A stretch of 64,000 nucleotides of DNA from Phalacrocorax aristotelis (lineage: Eukaryota > Chordata > Aves > Suliformes > Phalacrocoracidae), in assembly GCF_949628215.1 (NCBI RefSeq), contig NC_134288.1, positions 9,307,682-9,371,681 on the forward strand, in the 5' to 3' direction. The notes beneath the pieces are model-generated. The model was not told the origin of the DNA and ran no database searches. It saw only the letters and a list, made by a program, of their open reading frames with translations. The position numbers were made by a program, and so were the translations under genes. Position 1 is the first letter of the stretch. Each line of letters begins with the position of its first letter. Positions 56,801-64,000 of this stretch are shown here, piece after piece.

Positions 56801-57359
56801 CAGCTCCATCTCCTTTCTCCCTCCTGCTCAGGAAGGTGGAAGGTTTGAGTGCCGGGACCAGCCTTGAATAACAATTCCTCTCCCTCTCCTGCAGCTCTGG
56901 CTGTCAGCAGCTTTGGCAGGGCATGAAGCAAACGCTAACAAACAGCCCCAGCCCAGCACAGCGGGATGCCAGCGCTCAGCACAGCATCACCCAGGAGCCC
57001 GGGGCAACGGTGGGTGGCACTGCAGTGAGAAACGAGGTGGCCAGCCTGGGGATGGATCCGCCGAGCATCCCATCCCTGCACGCCTGGCATAGTTCACGCA
57101 ACAGCACCCACTTGCTGAACCCCATCCCGCTGCCAAACTTTGCACAGAAGTTTTAGCATCGTGGGCCGTGGCCCCGCATGCACCCACCCGAGCGGCCGAC
57201 GGCCACCTCCGCCTTCGCCCCCGACCTCCGCCTTCGCCATCAATGCCCACCCCGTGCTCGGGAGGGCCGGGGCCGCGGGGGCCCGCAGGTGCTCGCAGGG
57301 GGTCAGCAGCGAGCGGGGAAGGTCAGCAGAAAGGACAGGAAAGTAGAAGGAATTACCAT
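43921..57359 (-). CDS. KIAA1755: KIAA1755 (whole CDS, 14 exons)
   Basis: The vertebrate KIAA1755 orthologue, a poorly characterised protein related to the N-terminal half of Puratrophin-1/ARHGEF40-type RhoGEFs. The exons join in frame to 3756 nt (1251 residues; human about 1200). Seen in order: conserved N-terminus (about 2-170; [37 protein letters not shown]); Pro/Gly/Ser-rich, probably disordered segment (about 170-500); Sec14/CRAL-TRIO-like region (about 530-700; [40 protein letters not shown]); helical, Glu/Leu/Arg/Gln-rich spectrin-like segments (about 700-1000); Ser/Pro-rich tail ending [10 protein letters not shown] see no DH or PH motif, so it is probably not a GEF itself. Identity rests on recalled similarity and on its position between TGM2 and BPI, as in human. 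The start exon is the least certain part. Expression probably starts in the CpG island at 57.3-58.1 kb. Confidence 0.9.
44972..45163 (-). CDS. KIAA1755: KIAA1755 coding exon 13
   Basis: 192 nt, phase 0 to 0, encoding [19 protein letters not shown] through [10 protein letters not shown]. Strongly helical. Donor GTGGGT. Confidence 0.92.
45914..46036 (-). CDS. KIAA1755: KIAA1755 coding exon 12
   Basis: 123 nt, phase 0 to 0, encoding [17 protein letters not shown] to NEFLVQAT before donor GTATGT. An in-frame alternative donor 12 nt further on (GTGTCT, exon end 45902) would add four residues. Confidence 0.88.
46323..46461 (-). CDS. KIAA1755: KIAA1755 coding exon 11
   Basis: 139 nt encoding [20 protein letters not shown] and [16 protein letters not shown], a clear coiled-coil or spectrin-like helix. 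Confidence 0.92.
46992..47048. repeat. 19-bp tandem repeat, three copies
   Basis: Units at 46992-47010, 47011-47029 and 47030-47048 share the pattern CTGGAC-AG-CAGC. In KIAA1755 intron 10. Confidence 0.8.
47412..47560 (-). CDS. KIAA1755: KIAA1755 coding exon 10
   Basis: 149 nt encoding [17 protein letters not shown] through ARLSASADV. Helical and Arg/Glu-rich. Leaves with 2 nt. Confidence 0.92.
47808..47906 (-). CDS. KIAA1755: KIAA1755 coding exon 9
   Basis: 99 nt, phase 0 to 0, encoding [20 protein letters not shown], the first spectrin-like helix. Donor GTAACG. Confidence 0.92.
48279..48395 (-). CDS. KIAA1755: KIAA1755 coding exon 8
   Basis: 117 nt, phase 0 to 0, encoding [26 protein letters not shown] and HGEWVQFFQ, the typical end of the Sec14-like module in Dbl-family relatives. 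Confidence 0.93.
49048..49134 (-). CDS. KIAA1755: KIAA1755 coding exon 7
   Basis: 87 nt, phase 0 to 0, encoding [18 protein letters not shown]. Donor GTGAGC. Confidence 0.92.
49135..50258 (-). other. KIAA1755: KIAA1755 intron 6
   Basis: 1.1 kb without coding signal on either strand, and no recognisable repeat. Confidence 0.65.
50259..50352 (-). CDS. KIAA1755: KIAA1755 coding exon 6
   Basis: 94 nt encoding [17 protein letters not shown] and LFSALRSVQ, a central beta-strand and helix of the Sec14-like fold. Donor GTACGC. Confidence 0.92.
50756..50879 (-). CDS. KIAA1755: KIAA1755 coding exon 5
   Basis: 124 nt encoding [17 protein letters not shown] and [14 protein letters not shown] chose the acceptor at 50880-50881 because it restores the DR-GR-LL motif of the family and the correct phase. 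An AG further in, at 50845-50846, would shift the frame and hit a stop. Confidence 0.87.
51542..51703 (-). CDS. KIAA1755: KIAA1755 coding exon 4
   Basis: 162 nt encoding a variable stretch and then [20 protein letters not shown], the entry to the Sec14-like region shared with Puratrophin-1-type proteins. Confidence 0.88.
51813..53112 (-). CDS. KIAA1755: KIAA1755 coding exon 3 (large)
   Basis: 1300 nt. Begins [15 protein letters not shown] and includes [15 protein letters not shown]. After about residue 170 it turns Pro/Gly/Ser/Ala-rich with little predicted structure. Leaves with 1 nt before donor GTATCA. Confidence 0.92.
53638..53835 (-). CDS. KIAA1755: KIAA1755 coding exon 2
   Basis: 198 nt, phase 0 to 0, encoding [20 protein letters not shown] through [10 protein letters not shown]. 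This is the most conserved N-terminal block of the family. Donor GTAAGC. Confidence 0.93.
53836..57356 (-). other. KIAA1755: KIAA1755 intron 1
   Basis: 3.5 kb intron between the start codon exon and exon 2. No further exon is supported. It contains two AT-rich islands (55120-55200 and 56580-56750) with homeobox-like TAATTA cores that may be enhancers. Confidence 0.6.
57357..57359 (-). CDS. KIAA1755: KIAA1755 coding exon 1 (ATG only)
   Basis: The next exon opens in phase 0 with Asp, and human KIAA1755 starts Met-Asp as I recall, so the initiator Met should end an upstream exon. The minus strand reads AAACATG|GTAATT here, at the edge of the CpG island, with A at -3 and G supplied at +4 after splicing. 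This fits, but GTAATT is a mediocre donor and no transcript was examined. Confidence 0.55.
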
Positions 57360-57594
57360 GTTTACTGGGAAGTGGCAGAGGGGCCGGGGGGGCCCCGCGG
57401 CACCAACCGTCCCGTCCCTCTTCCTTCCTGGGGGGAGCGCTGCCCCACCGCCCCGGTTCTCCCGCCCGTCCGCGGGCGGCTCGTCCCCGGTTGCCGGCGC
57501 CTCCCGGAGCTGCGGGCGGGGGCGGGCAGCCCCAGCCCCGTCGGCCCCGGCCCGGCTCCCTCCGCCCGCAGCGCCTCTTCTGAGGAGAAAAAAG

Positions 57595-57611
57595 AAAAAA
57601 AAAAAAAAAAA
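57595..57611. repeat. poly-A tract in CpG island
   Basis: 17 A in a row on the plus strand within an A/G-rich stretch (57580-57655). T-rich on the KIAA1755 strand. Confidence 0.85.
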
Positions 57612-57761
57612 GATGGAAAAAGAAAAGGCAAAGAAAGAGCGAGAGCGAGCGGCGGGGCGGGCCGGGGGAGGGGGATGGCGGGGGGCGGCTCGGGGAGCGC
57701 CCGGCTCCGCCGCTGCGAGCGCCGCCGGGCCGGGGGCGGCCGCTGCTCTGTGCCCGCTGCA

Positions 57762-57799
57762 GGGACCGGAGGGGACCGGACCGGACCGGACCGGACCGC
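57762..57799. repeat. (GGACC)n tandem repeat
   Basis: Five consecutive GGACC units preceded by an interrupted copy, inside the KIAA1755 CpG island. GC-rich and probably length-variable. Confidence 0.85.
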
Positions 57800-58110
57800 G
57801 GGCAGCGCCCGCCGTGGGGTCCCGAGGCGGCGGCTTCCCCCGTGGAGCTCCCCCCGTCCCCCACGCCGGGTGCCCCCGGGGCAGGGGCGGGGGCGGCGCT
57901 GGCTCCGTCCCCCCGGGGGAACTGGGGAGAAGGGGGAGTATGTGTGCCTGTCTGTCTGTGTTGTGTGTGCAAGATCCCCGGATAAAAAAGCCCAGCGGGG
58001 GGCGGCAGGAGGGCGGCAGCCCCCGGCGGGTCCTCCCCGGCCCTGCCGCACCGCACCGTGCCGGGCTGGGTCGCCTCGCTGCCCCCCTGGAGCAGCTCCC
58101 GCTCCCGGCT

Positions 58111-61100
58111 CGGGGATGCTTCACAGCAAAGGCAAAGTGTGTAAAAGTGCATGTGCGGGCACCCAGTCCGCATGTGCATGTGGGTGCATACATGCAGGCA
58201 GGTAGTATTTGTGGCAGTTTCCCTCTTTTTAAATAAATACAGGCCAGTATTGGTACGAACCAGAAGCACTCAGCACAGCTCGCAGTTCTTCTTTCTGAAT
58301 TGGCCTAAAAACGCAACAGAAGGAAATTGCCTCTTACAGCTCTTCAGGATGTTTCAACAATTGAAAGTACCTACTTGAAGGCAGAATTGTGTGATTTAAG
58401 CAATCAGAAATCGTACAAAAACAATTGGCATAAAAGCCAAAGCCCCGGATTTGGTACATCCTAACACAAACCACTGCTGCTCAGCGCAGGTCTTCAATCC
58501 CCAAGCACGGCATCCAGCACTCTCGGACCCTCTGCTCCCAGCTCAGGCTGAGGTCGTTTCCACTGTCATGTTTGTGGGCACACGTTCAGGGATGAGGGCA
58601 GGGCTGGGACAAGGGACAGGACCAGGGATGGGTGGGATGGCCACAGCATGGGCTGCAAGCCACTGGGGCAGTCTTGATAATGAACATTTGTCCAGGGATT
58701 AGCGAGCAGCCAAAGGACATGCTGTGAAAACAAGCTGAGACAGGAGGAGGTACAGCTGGGTTGCTGGCTTGTTTGGAGGGAGGACTTTGCGCTTGCTTCC
58801 CATTTCCTTGTGAGCTAGTGAGAGCCCTTTCGTCGCCAGTACAGATCACGAGTGCTGCAAGGGCTCAGGCACTGGCGGTTGTGCTGGGTGGACAGAGGCC
58901 TGGCCGTGGAGAGCAGGGCTGGAGCACTCAACTGCAGCCACCATGTAGCTCCGGACCTGCAGGCACTGCCACAGCAACATGTAGGGCTAACCCTCGGCTC
59001 AAACCCTGTTCAAGCCATCTGCCTGGGATCCCTAATGCAAATCAGGGCCCGCTGGGTGAGCTCCTCCCTTCCCCACCAGCAGCCAATTGCTCCTTCAATT
59101 GCATTAGTTCACATACTCTGCTTCAGCCTTTTTATAGTTTCCCTGAGCACAAGGGGAGTATGAGCTCATGCTCTGACCTTCTGTAATTGCCTGGTTACCT
59201 CTGAAATGAGCCCAAGAACTTACTTTGGTTCATAGACCTTCTGAAAGGCACTGGGGCCGGGCAAGGAGGGAGGTAGTGTGGCTGACCCGGTGCCACACCA
59301 GTGGGTAGGATCCCTCTGTGGCACTGGCACTACTGAGTAGCAGGGGAAGGATGTGAAGCTGAGCCCAGTGGGACCCTGGCACCCTGGAGCGCCTGAGAGC
59401 GGCAGCTCCCAGCCTGGACCCTGGGGTGCTTTTATCAGCAGTGCTAAACTAGCCCACCCTACAAATGCACCCAGCATGGCTGTATCTAGCCCTACGTCCC
59501 TGTAGCACCCCAAAGCAGCTCCCTGTGCCCTCCCACTGCCAGGCTCAGGTGGGAGGGGGGGTGCTGTGGACCAAGCCTGCCCGGCAAAGGGCAGAGTTCC
59601 TGGGGGCCTCCTGGGTGCTCCTGCTGGCCCAGGGCCCCTGACCCCATGAGCTCACCCTCTTCTTTTGCTCCCTTCTCCATGTCCTGTTTGTCCCAAGCAG
59701 CTGCTGGGACTGGCTGCATGTGGCCTCCTGCCCTGCCCCTCTGCCGGCACAGAGCCACCATTCAGATTCCCCCCAGGCTCTGCTCGAGGTCACCATTCCT
59801 GCATTTTTATTTTTACTTTTCTGCAAAATCATCCCCCTTGGCTCTCTGCGGCCCCTTTTGTCTCCCATGAGGCTCCCAGACCTCGCGTCACGAGCTGGCG
59901 TGCTGCAAGAGGAGCCTGCCTGTCTGGGGGTGATGGCAGCTCTCAGCGGGTGGAGAAGATGCTCTGGCTGCAGTAGTGGTCCCTAGGGGACCTCTGCGAT
60001 GTCACCAGGATGTTAGGGTGGAGGAAAAGTGAGGGTGGTGAACCTGGCATCAGGGACGGTCTCTAGGGCTGGGCTCCTTCTGGGACCCTTATTGCTTGTG
60101 GCTGTGTCCCTGCATCCAGGGTCTTTGTCTGCCTGGTGCAGCTGCTCACCGTGCCCTGCAGGGCTCCTGCTTTTTTAGCTCTCATGTCCCTGGGTGTTCC
60201 TGGCTGCCTGTTTTTAATGCAGTGGTCAGGACTGGCATCAGCAGTGACCCCACGCTGGCAGAGGGACCTCCCAGCCCCAGAAACAGCTGAAGCCAGGTCA
60301 TGTCGATACTGCAGCTGGGAAAACAACAGCGGAGGAATCCCCATGTATCCCCGGCTGTATTTTTAGATGCTGCTGGATCAAAGGTTGTCAGGGACTTGCA
60401 GGTGACCATGGGCAGTGTCAGGCTGGCAGCAATCCTGCACACGTGGGAGCGGGCAGGAGCCACAGCTCTCCCGCATCTTGGTGCTGACAGCCAGGTTGCT
60501 CTTGCTCTTCTTGCCATATCCCCCGGTTTTTCCCCTGTGTTTCCCCAGCAGAGTGTTTGCCAGCCCACAGCTGCAAGTGAAAGCCTGATGAGCGGCAGCA
60601 GCGACACCTCTGGCACCAGCACACCCTGCCCCAGCCCTGGGGAATTCCCAGAGTGGTTGTGGCACCAAGGAAAATGGATGCGGCCGGATTTCCTTGCAGA
60701 AGGCAAACATGTCTGAGTGTTCTTGCTGGCAGCCCAAGGAGTAATAACACCTGCTGCACCGCCCTACATCTGCCAAAGGCCATCCTGGAGACAGCTGGGG
60801 TGCAGCCAGCCCTTGCTGGGTGCTCATCTGGGAAGTGGCTTGGTGTGGCAGTGAGCCCAGCAAAACCCAAGCTGGTGGCTGCTGGGGATAGAGCAGAGCC
60901 ACAGTGACAGCCCACAGTCCCCCTGAGGAGCCCCAGCACGCAATTGCAGGGTGGTTTTGGCTATTGCATCACTCAAGACATGTGGAAAGAGCGGTGGGCA
61001 GGATTGGGAACCGCCTGCACGTGTTGAGGAGAGTGCGGAGCCAGAGGAAGCTCTGACCTGGGGAGCGGGGGTTGCCTGGGGACAGCAGGGAGAGGATCCT

Positions 61101-63387
61101 GACCCACAGCCCTGGGAGGGTGACATCCAGCAGCATGGGAGATGGACTTCGTGTAGCTCCATGCCCTCCCACCTTGTGGCTCCCATTTGACGATGGCCCT
61201 TTTCTGCATGTACACCCCAGCAAACCCCAGCCCAGCTCCAGCAGCCCTGAGGGGACCAGTCCTTCCCCAGTAGAGCCACCTGTCAGGCAAAGCCTTTTCC
61301 CTTCCAAAAGGTCAGGTCAGGCAGGGCAGGATTTCACGCTCAATTCCCTGCTGTTATCGCTTGCACAAAGCACTACCAGAAACAGCCTGCAGTATCGGGT
61401 GTTAGATGTGGTTTCAGCTGTTCCTTGCCAAACATGGGAGTGTTTGGTTAGGGCTTGTGCTGTTTGAAGGGGTTTGTCAGTTCAACTTCAAAATTTCTTC
61501 AAACCCAGAAGGAAGACTTTCTGGTTTTGCTTCCTCTCTGTGCTGCTCCCCATAAAATTTGATTTCTCTTCCTGGAAGAGGTTCTGGTTCCTCAATGCTC
61601 ATCCTGAATGTCTTAAATATTGTTTCAAAACAGCCCTGCTGAGATACGGTGTTATGAACCGGAGGGTTTGGGGAGCTTTTCCTCCACCCGGCAAAGCACT
61701 GATCATGGGCGGCAGCAAGATCATGGCACTGCAGGGGCTGCAAGTGGGGATTTGGCCTTTTAGCCTCCTCAGCTCTTGGCAGCTTCTCTCTGGGCAAAAT
61801 GAGCTCTGCCCATGGGCTCCTGGTCCCCAGGGATGGACTGGGGCCGGGACTGACAGGAGGATTGCAGCCTGTGGATGCTGTCTGGGTGCCAGTGGGACAT
61901 GGCTCTTCCCTGGGCCGTTAATCCCATTCCTGCAGGCACTGTCAGCACCAGACCTGCTGGATTGCTGTGTCCTTGTTTTCTTGCCCTGGATTTGAGAGCT
62001 GACAATGACAGTTGTGCTGCTTTCTAAAGCTGTAGCCATGCATGCAAGTCTGGTGGGCGTTTGCTGTGCATCTGTCAGACGGCCTGCAAGTGCCCCTGTC
62101 TGAAACTCAAGGGAAGAAAAGCAGAGTGGATCCAGGAGCTACAGTCTCTCCAGCCCCGAGGCTCAACGTGCCAGGTTCTGCCAGCACAGACACCCTGGGC
62201 TCCGCTCACTCGTCCCTCAGGGCCTCCTGGGGCTGCAGCACCATGGCGCACCGCCACGCTGGCAGCTGTGCTTGAGCAATAGCCGCATTTCACAAGAGCA
62301 TGGTTCAGGGATGTTGCCTCTGGCAACCAGGACTTCCCTGGATCCAGCATGAGATCTGCTTGAATCAGCTGCCGTGGGTTTCCTGTGCCGGGTCCTGCTG
62401 CTTCCCCAATGGGAAATGAAAGTAATTTAACTAATTTCTCTTCCCACACCTCTGTTCCGTGGCCTGCAGGGAGGGTCTGGCCAGACCTGCTCTCCCTGCT
62501 GGGGTTCACAGGGGTGCTGCCCCCTCACCCTTGCCCGGCTGCACGCAGCTCCCGCACCCAGCTCCAGCCATCGTGAGCCTGAGAGCTGTGACAGGTCAAG
62601 GCCTCAGAAGTTTTGAATCTGTGGCTTGTTCCCGGTGCGCTGGACATCTCCTCCCAAGCATGGCTGCTCTGTGACAGAGCCCTGTGCCTGGCGGTGCAGG
62701 ATAGCCTGCTGGTTTAGTCACCCCTGGAGCTCTGCTGCGGCCACCCAGTGCAGGCAGATGCCCCTTCACCAGCCCTGCTGGGGGTGGGGGGACTCCAGGG
62801 TCTGCCCACATGGGGTAAGAAACCATAGCTTGCTTTCTTTAACCCTTGCTGTGCCCCAAGGCTGCTCTGTTGGTAACGTTACAATCGGTGCCTTTGGCAG
62901 GTCTGTGTTGTGATAGCGGCAGCTGATGCCCAGGAGTGCAGAGCAGACCAGGAGCCCCATGGGATGGGATGGGGGGCAGCAGGGCTGGCAGACAGCTCAG
63001 GGGCACCCCTGGCTGTCCTTAGCCTTTGCTCGGCGAAGGCAGAGCCAGCAGTGAGAACACAACCCCATCAAACACGGCTGGCAGAGCCGAACCGCTGCCC
63101 GCAGCAGGTGTGCTTCACTGAGTACCTGCCCCTGCTGCAGGCAGGCACCGCCTGCACCCAATGGAAACTGAGCTGTTGCCTCCTGGTTTTCACTATCCCT
63201 TCCTTGCCTGTGAAGAGAGGCACTGGTTGTGTTGCTGGGTGCAGCTGTGCCGTGCCATAGGTGCAGGTGCCACTGGATCAGGGCGGTGGCCAAGCAGGAA
63301 GCCCTGGGGCTCCAGGGGACGCCCCGCACAGGCTGTGGCAGTGGCTCTGCACGCCTCCCTTGCCTGTGGTTCCTGTTTTGGCACGGA
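58111..63387. other. intergenic DNA between KIAA1755 and BPI
   Basis: About 5 kb between the divergently transcribed KIAA1755 and BPI genes. No coding exon, RNA gene or repeat family could be supported on either strand. Open frames of 100-170 codons occur but carry no motif and overlap each other on both strands. Confidence 0.6.
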
Positions 63388-63393
63388 TATAAA
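63388..63393 (+). promoter_or_regulatory. BPI TATA box
   Basis: TATAAA in the context GGATATAAAGG, 60 nt upstream of the ATG. Predicted transcription start near 63418-63423, giving a 5'UTR of about 25-30 nt. An ETS-like TTCCTG lies at 63370-63375, which would suit myeloid expression. Confidence 0.8.
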
Positions 63394-63447
63394 GGTGGCG
63401 TGGACAGGGAGAGCTCAGCAGCAGTGCAGCGCCACGGGGCAGCCAGG

Positions 63448-63562
63448 ATGAGAGCACACGGTCTGGTAGCGGCTTGTGGGGCGCTGGCTTTGTGCCTGGC
63501 ACTCACTGAGGCCACCAACCCCGGCTTCGTGGTGAGGATCACCCAGGCAGGCTTGGACTATG
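63448..63562 (+). CDS. BPI: BPI/LBP-family protein, first coding exon (partial gene)
   Basis: Bactericidal/permeability-increasing protein is a secreted leukocyte protein that binds lipid A of Gram-negative bacteria; LBP is its plasma paralogue. This exon encodes 38 residues plus 1 nt. It has a signal peptide (MRAH, then a hydrophobic core ending LALTEA) followed by TNPGFVVRITQAGLDY, matching the BPI mature start (NPG-VVRI-Q-GLDY). The donor is TATG|GTGGGT, in the same phase as I recall for human BPI. The start was chosen because it is the first ATG after the TATA box and gives a clean signal peptide. The RIxQxGLDY motif favours BPI over LBP, but the copy could be an avian ancestor-like member. 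The remaining exons lie beyond 64000. Confidence 0.8.
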
Positions 63563-64000
63563 GTGGGTTTGGCTTCTGATTTCCCGCCTTGCAGATGTGC
63601 TGGTGGCCAAGGTCTGGAGCTGGGTGCTTGCTCAGAGTGTGGGGTCCTGGGACAGGATGGGGGGAGCCTTAGCCATGGGTGCCAAATGCAACATTGCCTG
63701 GGGCTTCCTGCTGATGCACCATTCTGCACCCACCCCACCCTTGGAGAGGGACCCCGGCAGGGGTCTTGGGAGGGCTGCGTCCAGGCAGTGTTGGGGGAGG
63801 CACAGGGCTGGCAGGGCAGGTGCCTGCTTTCGTGGCATGTGTCTGGGCAGCTGAGCCATGAGCCCTGGAGGAGTGAGCTATGGAGGAGAGGAGGTGGGAG
63901 CTGTGTCAGGGGAGGGCAGTGATGGAGATGGATGGGCCCCACACTGGTTTTGTTGAGGCAGGCAGAGCCCTGGCTCCAGCAGAGCACTGTTATGGATTGA
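63563..64000 (+). other. BPI intron 1 (partial)
   Basis: GC-rich intronic sequence from the donor to the window end. I found nothing resembling the second BPI exon (a helix starting soon after GLDYA). Confidence 0.7.

Larger units (their letters stand above)
57150..58110 (-). promoter_or_regulatory. KIAA1755: KIAA1755 CpG island and probable promoter
   Basis: Very GC- and CpG-rich sequence with GC boxes. I see no convincing TATA box on the minus strand. It surrounds and lies upstream of the proposed start codon at 57357-57359, so transcription probably begins between about 57400 and 58000. It also contains a (GGACC)n array (57762-57799) and a 17-A run (57595-57611). Long open frames in several reading frames here are a composition effect. 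Confidence 0.7.

Noticed and set aside
57094-58269. Long open frames (up to 391 codons) in several frames on both strands of the CpG island
   Set aside because: The sequence is extremely GC-rich, so stop codons are rare in every frame. The translations are Pro/Gly/Arg/Ala low complexity and overlap one another on both strands.
63229-63447. Upstream in-frame ATG and extended open frame before the BPI start
   Set aside because: It begins about 160 nt upstream of the TATA box, so it would not be in the mRNA. The ATG at 63448 gives a proper signal peptide.
1-64000. tRNA, rRNA, CRISPR arrays, operons, integrated bacterial or phage systems
   Set aside because: No cloverleaf with A and B boxes, no rRNA segments, no regularly spaced repeats and no bacterial-type coding clusters were seen. 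The content is ordinary vertebrate genomic DNA.

Overview
The window is nuclear DNA from a vertebrate, and almost certainly from a bird. It has long introns, sparse repeats, CpG-island promoters, and a 3' fragment of a CR1 LINE, the dominant avian retrotransposon (17487-17771). Its gene order matches human 20q11.23 and the matching avian macrochromosome segment: RPRD1B (+), TGM2 (-), KIAA1755 (-), BPI/LBP family (+). The TGM2 protein has the avian length (689 residues) but differs at many positions from the chicken protein as I remember it, so I infer a non-galliform bird. That inference was not tested by any search.

Layout. Positions 1-8341 are the last intron of RPRD1B. Its terminal coding exon is 8342-8491, followed by an AT-rich 3'UTR of about 2.4 kb ending near 10865. 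An intergenic stretch runs to about 17.5 kb. TGM2 is complete on the minus strand: 13 coding exons between 32576 (ATG) and 18361 (stop), with a TATA box at 32640-32645. About 10.5 kb of intergenic DNA follows. KIAA1755 also appears complete on the minus strand: 14 coding exons between 57359 and 43921, starting in a CpG island at 57.3-58.1 kb and ending in a short 3'UTR with AATAAA at 43419-43424. After another 5 kb of intergenic DNA, the first coding exon of a BPI/LBP-family gene lies at 63448-63562 behind a TATA box. The rest of that gene is outside the window.

Functions. The genes are neighbours by ancestry rather than an operon. RPRD1B binds the RNA polymerase II C-terminal domain. TGM2 is the calcium-dependent, GTP-regulated tissue transglutaminase. 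KIAA1755 is an incompletely characterised protein related to the N-terminal half of Puratrophin-1-type RhoGEFs, with Sec14-like and spectrin-like regions but no DH-PH pair that I can see. BPI is a secreted lipopolysaccharide-binding defence protein.

Exon boundaries were read by hand from GT/AG sites and reading phase. All 13 TGM2 exons and all 14 KIAA1755 exons join in frame. I found no new multi-gene system. The observations most worth checking are two intronic hairpins in TGM2 (24572-24657 and 29648-29700), altered GTP-site residues in TGM2, two tandem splice-donor pairs 12 nt apart, the ATG-only first coding exon of KIAA1755, and several AT-rich islands that resemble conserved enhancers.
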